Origin: a virus
IMG/VR virus record: IMGVR_UViG_3300008114_000019
Coordinates: 1 to 64,000 of that record
Direction: 5' to 3' (one strand)
Length of the DNA: 64,000 nt
Positions within the stretch are counted from its first letter, which is position 1; each line of letters opens with the position of its first letter. A model generated the notes under the pieces. It had not been told where the DNA came from, did no database searches, and saw nothing but the letters and a program-made list of their open reading frames with translations. The position numbers and the translations under genes are program-made. Below are positions 1 to 8,303 of this stretch, one piece after another.

Positions 1-387
1 TGCCGTAGATCCATATCTAACATATAAATTATTTCCATAACCCCATCCTGGACTCCATCCACCTGCTGCACTATTTGGAAATGCATGATAATCAAAAGAT
101 CCAATTGATATAGATGGGGTTGCAGGGTAATCCCAAAATGTATAATCTCCTGCACCAAATGTAATAGTTCCTTTTGGACTTACATAAATATTGTTTGTGT
201 AAACTGTGTCTCCCCATTTAAGAGGGGTATTCAAGTTCATTAAAAAGGCTTGATCTCCACCGTTTACCTGATAGGTATCACAAGGTGCTGCCTCTGCATG
301 AGCCTGCTGTGGCGTGCAGGAAAGAAGTAGTATTGTTGCTACTACAAAGACAAAGATTGCTCTGCGAAGAGTCCTAAAAGCGTTAAT
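1..387 (-). CDS. Partial secreted protein, signal peptide or lipobox, no normal start codon
   Basis: Translation of the minus strand gives a charged start (RTLRRA), a hydrophobic stretch and then LLLSC followed by TPQQAHAEA. This fits either a Sec signal peptide cut after AHA or a lipobox (L-L-S-C). The exported part has an aromatic beta-rich segment (VYTNNIYVSPKGTITFG) that resembles nidogen-like (NIDO) repeats; that is only a resemblance. The reading frame is open to the window edge, so the C-terminus is missing. Upstream in frame there is a stop at 388-390 and then ATT, with no ATG, GTG or TTG before the hydrophobic region. A TTG at 404 in the neighbouring frame would need a -1 shift. An extended -10 promoter lies at 419-427. 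Function unknown; possibly a virion or cell-surface protein. Confidence 0.6.
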   Translation of the reverse strand, partial: MNAFRTLRRAIFVFVVATILLLSCTPQQAHAEAAPCDTYQVNGGDQAFLMNLNTPLKWGDTVYTNNIYVSPKGTITFGAGDYTFWDYPATPSISIGSFDYHAFPNSAAGGWSPGWGYGNNLYVRYGSTA

Positions 388-418
388 TTAATAACTACCC
401 CCAATAAGAGATAGTATA

Positions 419-427
419 ATTATAACA
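419..427 (-). promoter_or_regulatory. Extended -10 promoter TGTTATAAT
   Basis: A perfect TATAAT preceded by TGT lies in the gap between the terminase gene and the left-edge secreted protein, oriented towards the latter. About 25 bases of leader with a GGGGG run would follow. Confidence 0.5.
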
Positions 428-433
428 TTTTTT

Positions 434-2218
434 TCAAATTAGTTTAAACTGCTCTAGATATTCTAGTGCTTCTTTAGGTGGCTCTGGTCTAATTACATTA
501 TTATTAACAAACACATCTTTATACTTATCTTGCTTTGGTCTATCTGCAAATGTATGAACCTCTACCTCTAAATTAATATCTTTGGGTGTATTAGCAATTG
601 CACCAAATATAGCACCACAAACTGCGTCTGCTAAGTCTTTAGATTTTTTACGAGGATGATCTACCTTATCATTTTTCATAATTTTTAGTTCAGTTAATTC
701 TTCAAACAATAATTCAATTGATGGCATAACAAGTCTTTCTTCATATACAAGCATTGCCATGTCTTCATAATGTTTTTTAGCAACAGATACGGTATCTGTT
801 TTCATTCCAACTGCTTTTAATTCATTTTGAATATCAAATGATTGCCAACGATCAAACGTTACTAAACCTATATTAAATCCATTTCTTCTTAAGTTTTGAA
901 TCCATTGCTTTACTTCTGATAGGTTTACTGGACCTTCTGTTTTAGGTTCCCACCAAACCACTGCATCTACAACAACAATTGGAGATACCTGCTCATAGTC
1001 TTTTATAACTTGAACGTTTACCCATTTTTCAACATGAGCAATTGCTACAGCACACTTGTCATGTTTTTGGGCTAAGTCAGCATGAACATAATATGTTTTA
1101 TCTGGATCAGGTTTAAATGCTTCATCAAATCTCTTAAAGTTATCTATAGGATTTCTACCAGTCATACAGGCTCTAACTTTGTCTGCCTGCTTAAAAAATG
1201 CATCTGAAGCATATGTAGGAACACATGCAAAACGCATCATTGCATCACCAAGATCTGTATAAAATGCTAATTTAAAATCATCAATTTTTCTAGTTGGGTT
1301 TACTTCCCAGGTAGGTCTTTTCAATGCAAATACTCCAGGATATTTATAAGAAACAATCTCGTCCTCTTCCCACGAAATATCAAACGTGTTGCCTACTTCA
1401 TTTTCTGGCAATGCTGGATTTAAAATAAATCTATGAGTTTTTTCAATAACATCTTTTTCTAAAATAACATCATCATATCTTTGTGATATAAAGTCTCCAA
1501 CATATCTTGGAAATGATAATAATACTACCTTTCCTAAATCTGGAAAGCGAGAATCTACTGATCCACGAAATGCTTTATAAATATTTTCTGCTGTCTTTCC
1601 TTGTTCGTTACCAGTTCCAACTTCTGAAGCAAAGCCAGAAATTTCATCAAGCACTGCAAGTAAAAGGTTTAAACCTTCGTGTGATTCTCTTTCCGAATGT
1701 CCAGAATAAACTGTAATTGATTTATTAAATTCTATACTATCTGCTTTTGCGTAAAACTTTCCTACAAACCACGGAGATTTTTCAATCTTAGTTTTAAAAC
1801 CTTTAAAGAAAACGTTCTTGGCTTGTTGTGCGTTAATAGCAACGTTAATTAAATCAATAGCATCACCTGATGGTTTACCAAAATATTTAGCAGGATCCTT
1901 TAAACAAAGCAACTTATAAACAATATAACAACAAGCAACAGTAGATGTAAAGTCTTTTCCACTACCTTTTCCTAACTGGAGAATAATTTCATTCTTAGTA
2001 TATTTATTATAATACTCTGTACCTTCTTTTTCACCTAAAAGTTCTATCAGTTCTTCTTTTTTATAAATTTGACTCATAGCCTCAACTATGTCATATTGAA
2101 TTTTTGATAACCCAGGTTGTCCTAAATAATCTTCATGTTCAATAAATGTTTTAGCATCTACTGGAATTTCTTCAAATGGATTATCTTTTAATACTTCTAA
2201 AAAATCATCAAACATCAT
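434..2218 (-). CDS. terL: Terminase large subunit
   Basis: ATP-driven DNA packaging motor and headful or site-specific nuclease. Counting from the chosen ATG, Walker A GKGSGKD is near residues 83-89 and Walker B LLLAVLDE near 185-192. The C-terminal RNase H-like nuclease shows acidic residues in HADLAQ (about 381), VTFDRW (about 456) and DLADAV (about 531). About 594 residues is normal for the family. A TTG start at 2251 would also be open, but the ATG pair at 2218/2215 sits only 8-11 bases inside the end of the upstream putative small subunit, which suggests translational coupling. No strong ribosome-binding site is seen for either start. It is unusual in lying at the far end of the genome from the portal gene. 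Confidence 0.93.
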   Translation of the reverse strand: MMFDDFLEVLKDNPFEEIPVDAKTFIEHEDYLGQPGLSKIQYDIVEAMSQIYKKEELIELLGEKEGTEYYNKYTKNEIILQLGKGSGKDFTSTVACCYIVYKLLCLKDPAKYFGKPSGDAIDLINVAINAQQAKNVFFKGFKTKIEKSPWFVGKFYAKADSIEFNKSITVYSGHSERESHEGLNLLLAVLDEISGFASEVGTGNEQGKTAENIYKAFRGSVDSRFPDLGKVVLLSFPRYVGDFISQRYDDVILEKDVIEKTHRFILNPALPENEVGNTFDISWEEDEIVSYKYPGVFALKRPTWEVNPTRKIDDFKLAFYTDLGDAMMRFACVPTYASDAFFKQADKVRACMTGRNPIDNFKRFDEAFKPDPDKTYYVHADLAQKHDKCAVAIAHVEKWVNVQVIKDYEQVSPIVVVDAVVWWEPKTEGPVNLSEVKQWIQNLRRNGFNIGLVTFDRWQSFDIQNELKAVGMKTDTVSVAKKHYEDMAMLVYEERLVMPSIELLFEELTELKIMKNDKVDHPRKKSKDLADAVCGAIFGAIANTPKDINLEVEVHTFADRPKQDKYKDVFVNNNVIRPEPPKEALEYLEQFKLI

Positions 2219-2741
2219 GGACAACTGTAACCACTTCGCTTTCTTTGGCAATACTTGAAAGTCGTCTCATGATTTCATCACGAACTTGTGGATACTCAGA
2301 AGCAACATCTTTTAATATGTTCATAAGAACTTCTTGTTTTCTTTCTATCTGAACCATTTCTTCTGCCAATTCCTTGTTTTCTAAAAGACCTGCTTTTTGT
2401 AACATATCTATTCTTCTAGATTCAATATCTAATACAAGTTTAATACCCTGACTTTTAGCATTAAGGTTGGCTGTAGTAGTTGCATCTTCAATAACTTCAT
2501 ATGCTTTTGTTATTAATTTACTATAATGTGTATCAGCAGCAACTAAGGCTTCCTTTGCTCTAGCACGAATAGCATCATTAGCGGAAGCCATAACCTTCCA
2601 CTCATTAATTAAACTAACTACTTGTTGTCTTGGTATTGCAAGTTGCTTAGATATCCTTGTAGGATCGCTTCCTTTTAAATATTCTTCAACAACTTTATTT
2701 ACCTGATCTAAATGCTGAACTAGGTCTTGCTCAGTTGACAT
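2208..2741 (-). CDS. Putative terminase small subunit (HTH DNA-binding protein)
   Basis: 177 residues from the ATG at 2741, which has an AAGGAAA ribosome-binding site eight bases upstream; a longer open frame to 2825 is unlikely. Residues about 17-48 (around DPTRISKQLAIPRQQVVSLI) look like a helix-turn-helix, followed by a long charged helical region. Size, position directly before terL with an 11-base overlap, and the N-terminal DNA-binding fold fit a small terminase that recognises the packaging site. There is no family-specific motif, so the role is inferred from context. Confidence 0.6.
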   Translation of the reverse strand: MSTEQDLVQHLDQVNKVVEEYLKGSDPTRISKQLAIPRQQVVSLINEWKVMASANDAIRARAKEALVAADTHYSKLITKAYEVIEDATTTANLNAKSQGIKLVLDIESRRIDMLQKAGLLENKELAEEMVQIERKQEVLMNILKDVASEYPQVRDEIMRRLSSIAKESEVVTVVHDV

Positions 2742-3789
2742 CAGTTTTTCCTTTATATATGTTATACAACATTTTAGCCCAAACATAGTGAAACGCTGTG
2801 CCGTAATGTCTGCCATCTCTGGCAATCATAGTATACTTATCGTCTTTGTGACTTTCTGTATAGTTAAATACTCCCTCTTCAATTTCTTGCATTTGTTCTA
2901 TATCTGTAGTAACAATATAATTATCTAAATTACATAGTCTAAAGAATGCATCTGTTCCTCTAACATAGGAAAACAAATACAATTTTATATTGTTTGATTT
3001 GCAATATACTTCTAAAAACATTAGATATTGATACATATAGATATACAAAGTATGAACAAATACTGACAACGTAGTATCCTGCTTTACAATAGAGTGTCTA
3101 TAGTTGTCATTTAGTGCATAGAATGTATCTCCTGGTCCCATAGGTTTATCAAATTCTGCCGTACTGTCTGAATTTAATGCATAGAACCTATTTAAATCTG
3201 GCAAATCTAAAAATATTTCATCTGGATTGCCATACTTATCTATATACTTAAAGGTACTTGCAACAATATCAAATATACTTTTTCCTGGAGTGCCAATGTT
3301 GTAATAACCAGAGACCTTTTCATTTTCCGATATCATCTTATATAATAAATAAGACCAAGTCTCATTTGTATATAGTCCTTGTCCATAAGTTACTGAACAA
3401 CCATTAAAAAGAATATGCTTTCCTTCATGATCTTTTTTAAATTCATCTGCTCTAAAACCCTGTCTGTTAGGAACAAAATCATCTTCTGGAAAATCAACCC
3501 ATAGTTGACTATCATCTAATTTTTTAGAATCTCTGTACAATCCTTCAATTAAATTATTCCATCCAGTCAACTGTCTTGAAAATGGAAGTTCTACCTTTTC
3601 GTTTTGTAGCAAAGTTTTATAACTTTGTTTAGCAGTTTTTGTAAACTCACTATTGAGGGTTTCATATAAATTAACCCCATCTTGTTTTGGTAAAGGTTGA
3701 TAATTTCTATTTTTTTCATTATAATTAAATAGATTATCGTACATTTCTTCTTCTGTTCTTATTTCATTAGGGTCAAACTGATCTTTCAT
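2731..3789 (-). CDS. SGNH/GDSL-like hydrolase domain protein
   Basis: 352 residues. After an acidic N-terminal region of about 120 residues comes FNGCSVTYGQGL (Ser about 132, SGNH block I), then NIGTPGKS (block II glycine, about 167) and near the C-terminus RDGRHYG, giving the D-x-x-H pair (Asp 325, His 328) of block V. The block III Asn is less clear. SGNH enzymes cleave esters or act on acylated sugars. A virion deacetylase or esterase acting on host surface polymers is possible, but the location between the terminase and nuclease genes gives no direct support. Overlaps the small-terminase start by 11 bases. Confidence 0.65.
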   Translation of the reverse strand: MKDQFDPNEIRTEEEMYDNLFNYNEKNRNYQPLPKQDGVNLYETLNSEFTKTAKQSYKTLLQNEKVELPFSRQLTGWNNLIEGLYRDSKKLDDSQLWVDFPEDDFVPNRQGFRADEFKKDHEGKHILFNGCSVTYGQGLYTNETWSYLLYKMISENEKVSGYYNIGTPGKSIFDIVASTFKYIDKYGNPDEIFLDLPDLNRFYALNSDSTAEFDKPMGPGDTFYALNDNYRHSIVKQDTTLSVFVHTLYIYMYQYLMFLEVYCKSNNIKLYLFSYVRGTDAFFRLCNLDNYIVTTDIEQMQEIEEGVFNYTESHKDDKYTMIARDGRHYGTAFHYVWAKMLYNIYKGKTDVN

Positions 3790-3790
3790 T

Positions 3791-4066
3791 TTATAACTCC
3801 TCCTTGTTGTAAACCTTTGAAACCTTTAATAAAATTAAATATCCAATCAAGTCATCCAAATCATTGTCTCCATAAAATTCAGACCCTCTGGATATTCTTG
3901 ACAACTTGTCATCAATTCTTATTTTTATTTGTTCATCTGAACTTCCTTTAGAAAATATTCTAATAGGATCAAGTGCGGAATCGCCATATGATTTATTTTT
4001 TTCAATAAGCATAGTCTTTATATTATCGCAAATATTAGCAATGGTGTGCTGAGTTGTTGTAGTCAT
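3791..4066 (-). CDS. MazG-like / DUF1599-type nucleotide protein
   Basis: 91 residues. The conserved pattern EKNKSYGDSALDP, followed by a D-K-L-S-R-I helix and then DLDDLIGYLILL, matches the small helical proteins related to MazG and the DUF1599 (nucleotide modification associated domain 1) group. Such proteins bind or hydrolyse nucleoside triphosphates through acidic helices. Start is ATG at 4066, overlapping the end of the upstream HTH gene by four bases. A role in dNTP pool cleaning beside the phage's own ribonucleotide reductase is inferred. Confidence 0.6.
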   Translation of the reverse strand: MTTTTQHTIANICDNIKTMLIEKNKSYGDSALDPIRIFSKGSSDEQIKIRIDDKLSRISRGSEFYGDNDLDDLIGYLILLKVSKVYNKEEL

Positions 4067-4221
4067 CTTTTTGATTTCCTCAATCCAAATTTAGCCAAAT
4101 ACACGTATACTGTCTCGACACTACAGCCACATTCTTTAGCAATTTCTTCTGGTGACTTTCTATCCATAAGATATCTCTTACGCATAAAAACTTCACTAGT
4201 ATACATTTTACCAGAAGCCAT
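4063..4221 (-). CDS. Small HTH protein, 52 residues
   Basis: A short gene exactly filling the gap between the RuvC-like and MazG-like genes. ATG at 4221 has GAGGT just upstream, and the stop overlaps the next start as ATGA. The core DRKSPEEIAKECGCSVETVY is a textbook helix-turn-helix with basic ends (MRKRY and LRKSKR). It resembles the HTH found in resolvases and sigma-like proteins and in phage small regulators. Probably a DNA-binding regulator or accessory packaging factor; exact role unknown. Confidence 0.7.
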   Translation of the reverse strand: MASGKMYTSEVFMRKRYLMDRKSPEEIAKECGCSVETVYVYLAKFGLRKSKR

Positions 4222-4222
4222 G

Positions 4223-4810
4223 TTAAACCTCGACTCTCATGGCTTTTTGCCAGTTATTTATAGCCCAATGGCCTATAGCACAAGCATCAGCAACATCGTT
4301 ATCATTTATATTTTTATCATATATTGTATTAACAAACCTTATAGTTCTTTCTTTTCTTAAGTTTCTTTCATATGTTTTATACCAAGACTCTGATTTGCCA
4401 GGGTTTTTATTTACAATTAATACTCTTTCTTCTTTTGATATCTTCTTATTACCTATAAAGTTTTGCCATGTAATTGGTGAGACTGATCCAACTGTTGATA
4501 CCCCGCAAATCTTCAAGGCACCAATGATAGCACCCTGTACAAGGGCCAGGTCAGCAGCAGTTTTTGGACTATTCATAAATACTGTATGCTCTATAACTAC
4601 AGCATCTATATCATATAAATCAAACAAGGCCTGAGTTTTTATACAAGCGTCTCCAACCTTTTCATAATTTGTGTTTCCAGTAAAATTAATTTTTCCAAAA
4701 AATCCAAGTTGTTTATTATTATAAACAGAAAAAGCCAAACTATTTGTACTTGCATCTATTGCACAAATATTATTAGGCATCATTTCAATGCCCCACTTAT
4801 TCTTTGTCAT
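4223..4810 (-). CDS. RuvC-like Holliday junction resolvase
   Basis: 195 residues with the RNase H fold of RuvC-type resolvases. AIDAST carries the first catalytic Asp (19), VVIEHT the Glu (74), and NDNDVADA the final acidic pair (Asp 172, Asp 175). It would cut four-way junctions formed during recombination-dependent replication so that the DNA can be packaged. The ATG at 4810 is preceded by GAGG at about ten bases; an alternative ATG pair at 4783/4780 would also keep all catalytic residues. Overlaps the zinc-ribbon gene by 14 bases. Confidence 0.85.
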   Translation of the reverse strand: MTKNKWGIEMMPNNICAIDASTNSLAFSVYNNKQLGFFGKINFTGNTNYEKVGDACIKTQALFDLYDIDAVVIEHTVFMNSPKTAADLALVQGAIIGALKICGVSTVGSVSPITWQNFIGNKKISKEERVLIVNKNPGKSESWYKTYERNLRKERTIRFVNTIYDKNINDNDVADACAIGHWAINNWQKAMRVEV

Positions 4811-5081
4811 TAATAATAATCCTCATTTTTTTTAAAGCCTTAACAACTTCTACTGGATTAATTAAACAAAACGTACAAATTGGTTCATCATTATATATTG
4901 ATAAATCATTGCCACAGTTTTTGCACTTTCTAGTTTTACCAATTCTTTTTTGTCTGCGTGATATGACATATCTTTCAGCAATCTTTTCTTTAGTTGCAGC
5001 ATCCCTGCATTCTTCAGAACAATAAATCTGATATGTTACTTTTGCTTTAAACTTATCTTCACACCACTTACAGTTCTTCAC
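4797..5081 (-). CDS. Double zinc-ribbon protein
   Basis: 94 residues with two cysteine clusters. The first is CKWC near residue 4 with C-S-E-E-C near 21-25, and the second is CKNCG near 53 with CTFC near 69. The spacing suits two zinc-binding knuckles, with a basic linker (RRQKRIGKTRK) suggesting nucleic-acid binding. Coupled by overlap to the Cas4-like gene upstream and the RuvC-like gene downstream, so it may act with these nucleases. Function not known. Confidence 0.65.
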   Translation of the reverse strand: MKNCKWCEDKFKAKVTYQIYCSEECRDAATKEKIAERYVISRRQKRIGKTRKCKNCGNDLSIYNDEPICTFCLINPVEVVKALKKMRIIINDKE

Positions 5082-5907
5082 CGAGGTTCTCCAAGGAATC
5101 TATTTTAATAGTTCCCGCCTCTGCTTCAGAACATGCTTTTTGAATTGGACATCTTGCACAAATTTTTGAGTTAGATCTATAATTCCTTTTAGGAATAGTT
5201 TTATCTACCCATGCTTTGCGAACTGTTCTCATCCAATCAAATGCCTGGTTAACCCACCTGCGGTAATGATCGTTTAGTTCAATAGGAAGTGTAAGTAACT
5301 CATGATTATTTTTATTTTCATAAATTAATACACCCTTATCTTTTTTAAATACTTTCATATAAATAAGAACTTGTTTTAAATGATCCATTTTTGGTTTTCT
5401 ATGAATTTTTCTATATTCAAAACCTTCACTTGGTACAGTTTTAATTTCACCAACAATGTCAGTTCCGTTATAATGCAACATAGCATCAGCAAATCCATTA
5501 ATTGGAGGATCTTCAGATTTTACAGCCAACTCCATTGCTGGATGTATTTGTTGATTATACTTTCTTGGTTCTGGATCAAACTCTAAATCTTCAGCAAGGA
5601 CTCCAGATTTCAATAAAGCATCTTGAATTCTACCGTGACTTAAATTACCACCTGTTCTATTTGCAACACCATAAGCATCTGCATTGTCTTCCCAAACAGT
5701 TCCCTCAAAAGCCAAGTACCAAAATCTTGGACACTCGCCATGATTCCATACAAGTGTTGATGGAGAAAAACTATATTTTTTTGCGTACTTAGGTTTTAAT
5801 CCTACTGTATATCCCTTTTCAATTGATTCAATTAAACCTTTAGTAAAGTCTACATCACCATTGTGTATTTCTTTTTTAATCATAACTTGCTGTAGTAAAT
5901 TTTTCAT
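5068..5907 (-). CDS. Cas4/RecB-like PD-(D/E)XK nuclease with iron-sulfur cysteines
   Basis: 279 residues. The nuclease core is NGFADAML (Asp 141), GEIKT (Glu 154, Lys 156) and a following KQVLIY (Gln 179), the RecB-type motif order. Four cysteines, one N-terminal (59) and three C-terminal (249, 252, 258 in CARCPIQKAC), match the Cas4/AddB iron-sulfur staple. Such phage enzymes are 5'-3' exonucleases that make single-stranded ends for recombination. There is no CRISPR array here, so a role in recombination or DNA processing is more likely than spacer acquisition. It follows an extended -10 promoter and starts a transcription unit. Confidence 0.88.
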   Translation of the reverse strand: MKNLLQQVMIKKEIHNGDVDFTKGLIESIEKGYTVGLKPKYAKKYSFSPSTLVWNHGECPRFWYLAFEGTVWEDNADAYGVANRTGGNLSHGRIQDALLKSGVLAEDLEFDPEPRKYNQQIHPAMELAVKSEDPPINGFADAMLHYNGTDIVGEIKTVPSEGFEYRKIHRKPKMDHLKQVLIYMKVFKKDKGVLIYENKNNHELLTLPIELNDHYRRWVNQAFDWMRTVRKAWVDKTIPKRNYRSNSKICARCPIQKACSEAEAGTIKIDSLENLGEEL

Positions 5908-5924
5908 GTTTATCCTTTTAATAT

Positions 5925-5933
5925 AGTATAGCA
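5925..5933 (-). promoter_or_regulatory. Extended -10 promoter TGCTATACT
   Basis: In the gap before the Cas4-like gene, with an AAAGGAT ribosome-binding site between it and the ATG at 5907. The same nine-base sequence precedes the ribonucleotide reductase gene. Confidence 0.5.
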
Positions 5934-5935
5934 GA

Positions 5936-6250
5936 CTATCGTGTGATGTACTTAAGTGCAGAAACTAAATCATTAATTGATTCTGCAGCAGTATAGTATA
6001 TGTTCTTTCTTGCTCTATCATTTTTATCAACATTTGTCATCCAAGTTGCTTTAAAGGCCATCTTTGCCGCTATTGCCTGTAATCTAACAATTTCTATTGT
6101 GGCAACATTCATTGGAATATCTGGCTTAACTATTACCTTTGCAATAAAGGTTAATGCAGTTGTAAGTTCTTCATCATTCATATACTCTGCAATTTCTGCA
6201 AGACCGTTTATTTGTTCTAAAGTTGTTTTACTGTTTTCAGCCTGTAACAC
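5936..6250 (-). CDS. Hypothetical helical protein
   Basis: About 104 residues, predicted all-helical, no recognised motif. The ATG at 6262 has no ribosome-binding site. A GTG four codons in (6250) is preceded by GGAGG at five bases, so I prefer that start. It overlaps the end of the first oxygenase-like gene by 14 bases and ends just before the Cas4-like gene's promoter, so it is the last gene of the oxygenase array unit. Function unknown. Confidence 0.55.
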   Translation of the reverse strand: MLQAENSKTTLEQINGLAEIAEYMNDEELTTALTFIAKVIVKPDIPMNVATIEIVRLQAIAAKMAFKATWMTNVDKNDRARKNIYYTAAESINDLVSALKYITR

Positions 6251-7013
6251 CGAATCCTCCATTATCTTGTGGTATTATTCCTAACTCTAAACCTTCTTCA
6301 TGATATTGATCCCAACTAATTTGAAATCTAGGGTGTTGATTTAAATCATCAATATATTTTTTTCTTACTTCGGGATGATGCTCATTATCTAATGGATTTT
6401 CATCTCCTGTAAATCTATAGTTGTCTGGAGGACAATAATCAAAACTAACTATCTCAACATATTCTCCAGGCTTCCAATGTCTTTTTGGTCTCCAGTGAAC
6501 TTGATTAACGGCACTAAACAACATAGCATCACCATTTCTAAGATCATAATGTTCACCATCAATTACTAATTGCCAATCGTCAACATTGCCACCAATTTGA
6601 TAATTAAATGTAACCAAATTTTCATCAGCGTCTATATGAGGTGGTAGTGATGGTGCATACTTTCCATCTCCATATTGCATATCATATTTAATATAATTAT
6701 AATGACATAACTTTATTTCTTCTTTATAAACTGGCTTTGCGTATGAGTCCATGATGTCTTCTATTTCTTTTGGACATTCAAATTCTATTAATTCCCTAGA
6801 CATCACTGTAATTTTTTTAGGATAAAATCTATTCATGGCAGATATTATTTCATAGTCTGATTCAATTATGTCATCAACTACTATGTTTCTATTTGCTTCA
6901 ATAACATTTCTTAATGCCTTTGCTTGATCCTCAGTAAAAGGTTTTTCAATATAAATTGGAAGTTTGGTATTATATTTATCAAAACTTGTTAAGAAATTAT
7001 GCATTTTAGTCAT
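6237..7013 (-). CDS. 2OG-Fe(II) oxygenase-like protein, array copy A
   Basis: 258 residues from ATG 7013, which overlaps the previous stop as ATGA and has GGAAGG nine bases upstream. PPHIDAD gives an H-x-D pair (about 126 and 128), and QVHWRPK gives the distal His (about 173) with Arg two residues later. This is the facial-triad pattern of double-stranded beta-helix oxygenases. The Arg position differs from the classical H-(x)10-R spacing, so the 2-oxoglutarate contact is uncertain. It is the longest member, with a C-terminal extension of about 60 residues. Substrate unknown. Confidence 0.7.
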   Translation of the reverse strand: MTKMHNFLTSFDKYNTKLPIYIEKPFTEDQAKALRNVIEANRNIVVDDIIESDYEIISAMNRFYPKKITVMSRELIEFECPKEIEDIMDSYAKPVYKEEIKLCHYNYIKYDMQYGDGKYAPSLPPHIDADENLVTFNYQIGGNVDDWQLVIDGEHYDLRNGDAMLFSAVNQVHWRPKRHWKPGEYVEIVSFDYCPPDNYRFTGDENPLDNEHHPEVRKKYIDDLNQHPRFQISWDQYHEEGLELGIIPQDNGGFGVTG

Positions 7014-7648
7014 CAATAAGAACCTTCCGTTGGATTTGAAGTTACCCCAGGTGTTTGTTCCCAAATGGCATACTGATAATCTCTTCTACTCAAAATTTCT
7101 TCTTTTTCTTGTTCAGATTTAAAGTTGTGAAACTTAGGAACAAAATGTAAAAATAAAGCCTCTAAAAATTCTTCATCTTTAAATTCTTTTTTAGGTCTCC
7201 AGTGAACTTGGTGTGTTCCAGAAAATGTTAGTGCTTGATTATCTTTAAGTGTAAATGTTTCTTCAGACTTCCAGTTATCTACAACTATTTCCCAATCAAC
7301 ATTAGATTTTACTTGTACATCAATTGTAAATCTTTTACCTTCAAAAGCATTATCGATATGTGGAAACAACAACGGATTAAACCACAATTTTCTGCAATCA
7401 GATATTGTTTTTTGATATCTAGAAAAATTATATTCTGCAAGAACTAGGCCTTCTCCAATAATGTCCTCAGCAACTTTAGTAACACTGTCTATAATATCTT
7501 GTGGTAACTTAATGTGCCAACTTACATAACTTAGATGTTGTTGAAAAGATGTATGCTCAGTATTTTGTACTAAATCATATATTCTTCTTGTTTGATCTTC
7601 TGTAAAAAAATTATCTAATACTACATTGGGAGCATCTTTATATATCAT
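7013..7648 (-). CDS. 2OG-Fe(II) oxygenase-like protein, array copy B
   Basis: 211 residues, clearly paralogous to its neighbours. FPHIDN (His 97, Asp 99) and HQVHWRPKK (His 149, Arg 151) are the putative metal triad and anion-binding Arg. The N-terminus (LDNFFTEDQTRRI) has the DNFF-type start common to phage prolyl-hydroxylase-like proteins. Overlaps the next gene upstream by four bases and the next downstream by one, so the array is tightly co-translated. Confidence 0.7.
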   Translation of the reverse strand: MIYKDAPNVVLDNFFTEDQTRRIYDLVQNTEHTSFQQHLSYVSWHIKLPQDIIDSVTKVAEDIIGEGLVLAEYNFSRYQKTISDCRKLWFNPLLFPHIDNAFEGKRFTIDVQVKSNVDWEIVVDNWKSEETFTLKDNQALTFSGTHQVHWRPKKEFKDEEFLEALFLHFVPKFHNFKSEQEKEEILSRRDYQYAIWEQTPGVTSNPTEGSY

Positions 7649-8301
7649 TTTGTTTCCTTTGTTTTTATTGGAACTGGCTGTCTTTCTATACCAGTCTTCT
7701 CTCTAATTCTATGTGACCAATATTCTAAAATTAACTTTTGATCTTTGCTCCATGGCCTATGCTCAGCGTATCTAAAATGAGCAAATAGCATATCAACTCT
7801 ATCATTATCTAATAATTTTTTATTTTCTCTCCAATGTATTTGTTGAGTGCCAGCAAAAACTAAACCATCGTTATTTTCTAAATTAAAAGATTCTCCCTCT
7901 ACAACTACTGCCCATGGTGTAGTAGAGTTTAACTGTATGTCAAGTGTTATTCTTTGTCCATCTTTTTCATGAGTATCAAAATGTGGAAAAAGTTTTGGCT
8001 CATAACCATATTCGTTAGAGTATCTTGCAAATGATAATTCTGTTAAAAACATCTGTTCATTTAAAAGATTGCTCATCCACATATTTAAATATTTTTCTAA
8101 TTCTGTGTTCTGAAATGTCCAGGCTCTGTGTCCTACAAAGTCTTGAGTAATGTAATTATCTTTTACTTTTTCTACTTCGTTATATATAAGTTTATTTTGT
8201 TCTTCAGTTATAATATTTTTATAAATGAATACTTCAAAATCTCTATTTGGAACAATTCCTTTTTCTAACTCTTCATTATAAATTGCTGGATCAAATCCCA
8301 T
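7645..8301 (-). CDS. 2OG-Fe(II) oxygenase-like protein, array copy C
   Basis: 218 residues from ATG 8301 with an AAGGAAGG ribosome-binding site. Putative ligands are in LFPHFDTH (His 107, Asp 109) and QQIHWREN (His 156, Arg 158). Closest in sequence to copy D: both begin MxFDPxxYxEELE and share the GQR-T-DIQ-type strand after the H-x-D motif. A recent duplication is likely. Substrate unknown. Confidence 0.7.
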   Translation of the reverse strand: MGFDPAIYNEELEKGIVPNRDFEVFIYKNIITEEQNKLIYNEVEKVKDNYITQDFVGHRAWTFQNTELEKYLNMWMSNLLNEQMFLTELSFARYSNEYGYEPKLFPHFDTHEKDGQRITLDIQLNSTTPWAVVVEGESFNLENNDGLVFAGTQQIHWRENKKLLDNDRVDMLFAHFRYAEHRPWSKDQKLILEYWSHRIREKTGIERQPVPIKTKETK

Positions 8302-8303
8302 TA

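Noticed and set aside
2219-2251. TTG start for the terminase large subunit
   Set aside because: It would overlap the small subunit by 44 bases without a ribosome-binding site; ATG 2218 fits the local pattern of short overlaps.
4239-4634. Plus-strand open frame opposite the RuvC-like gene
   Set aside because: The minus-strand frame keeps all catalytic residues of the resolvase family, so the plus frame is a shadow.
5068-5907. Cas4-like gene as a sign of a CRISPR system
   Set aside because: No cas1, cas2 or repeats; stand-alone phage Cas4-like exonucleases are common.
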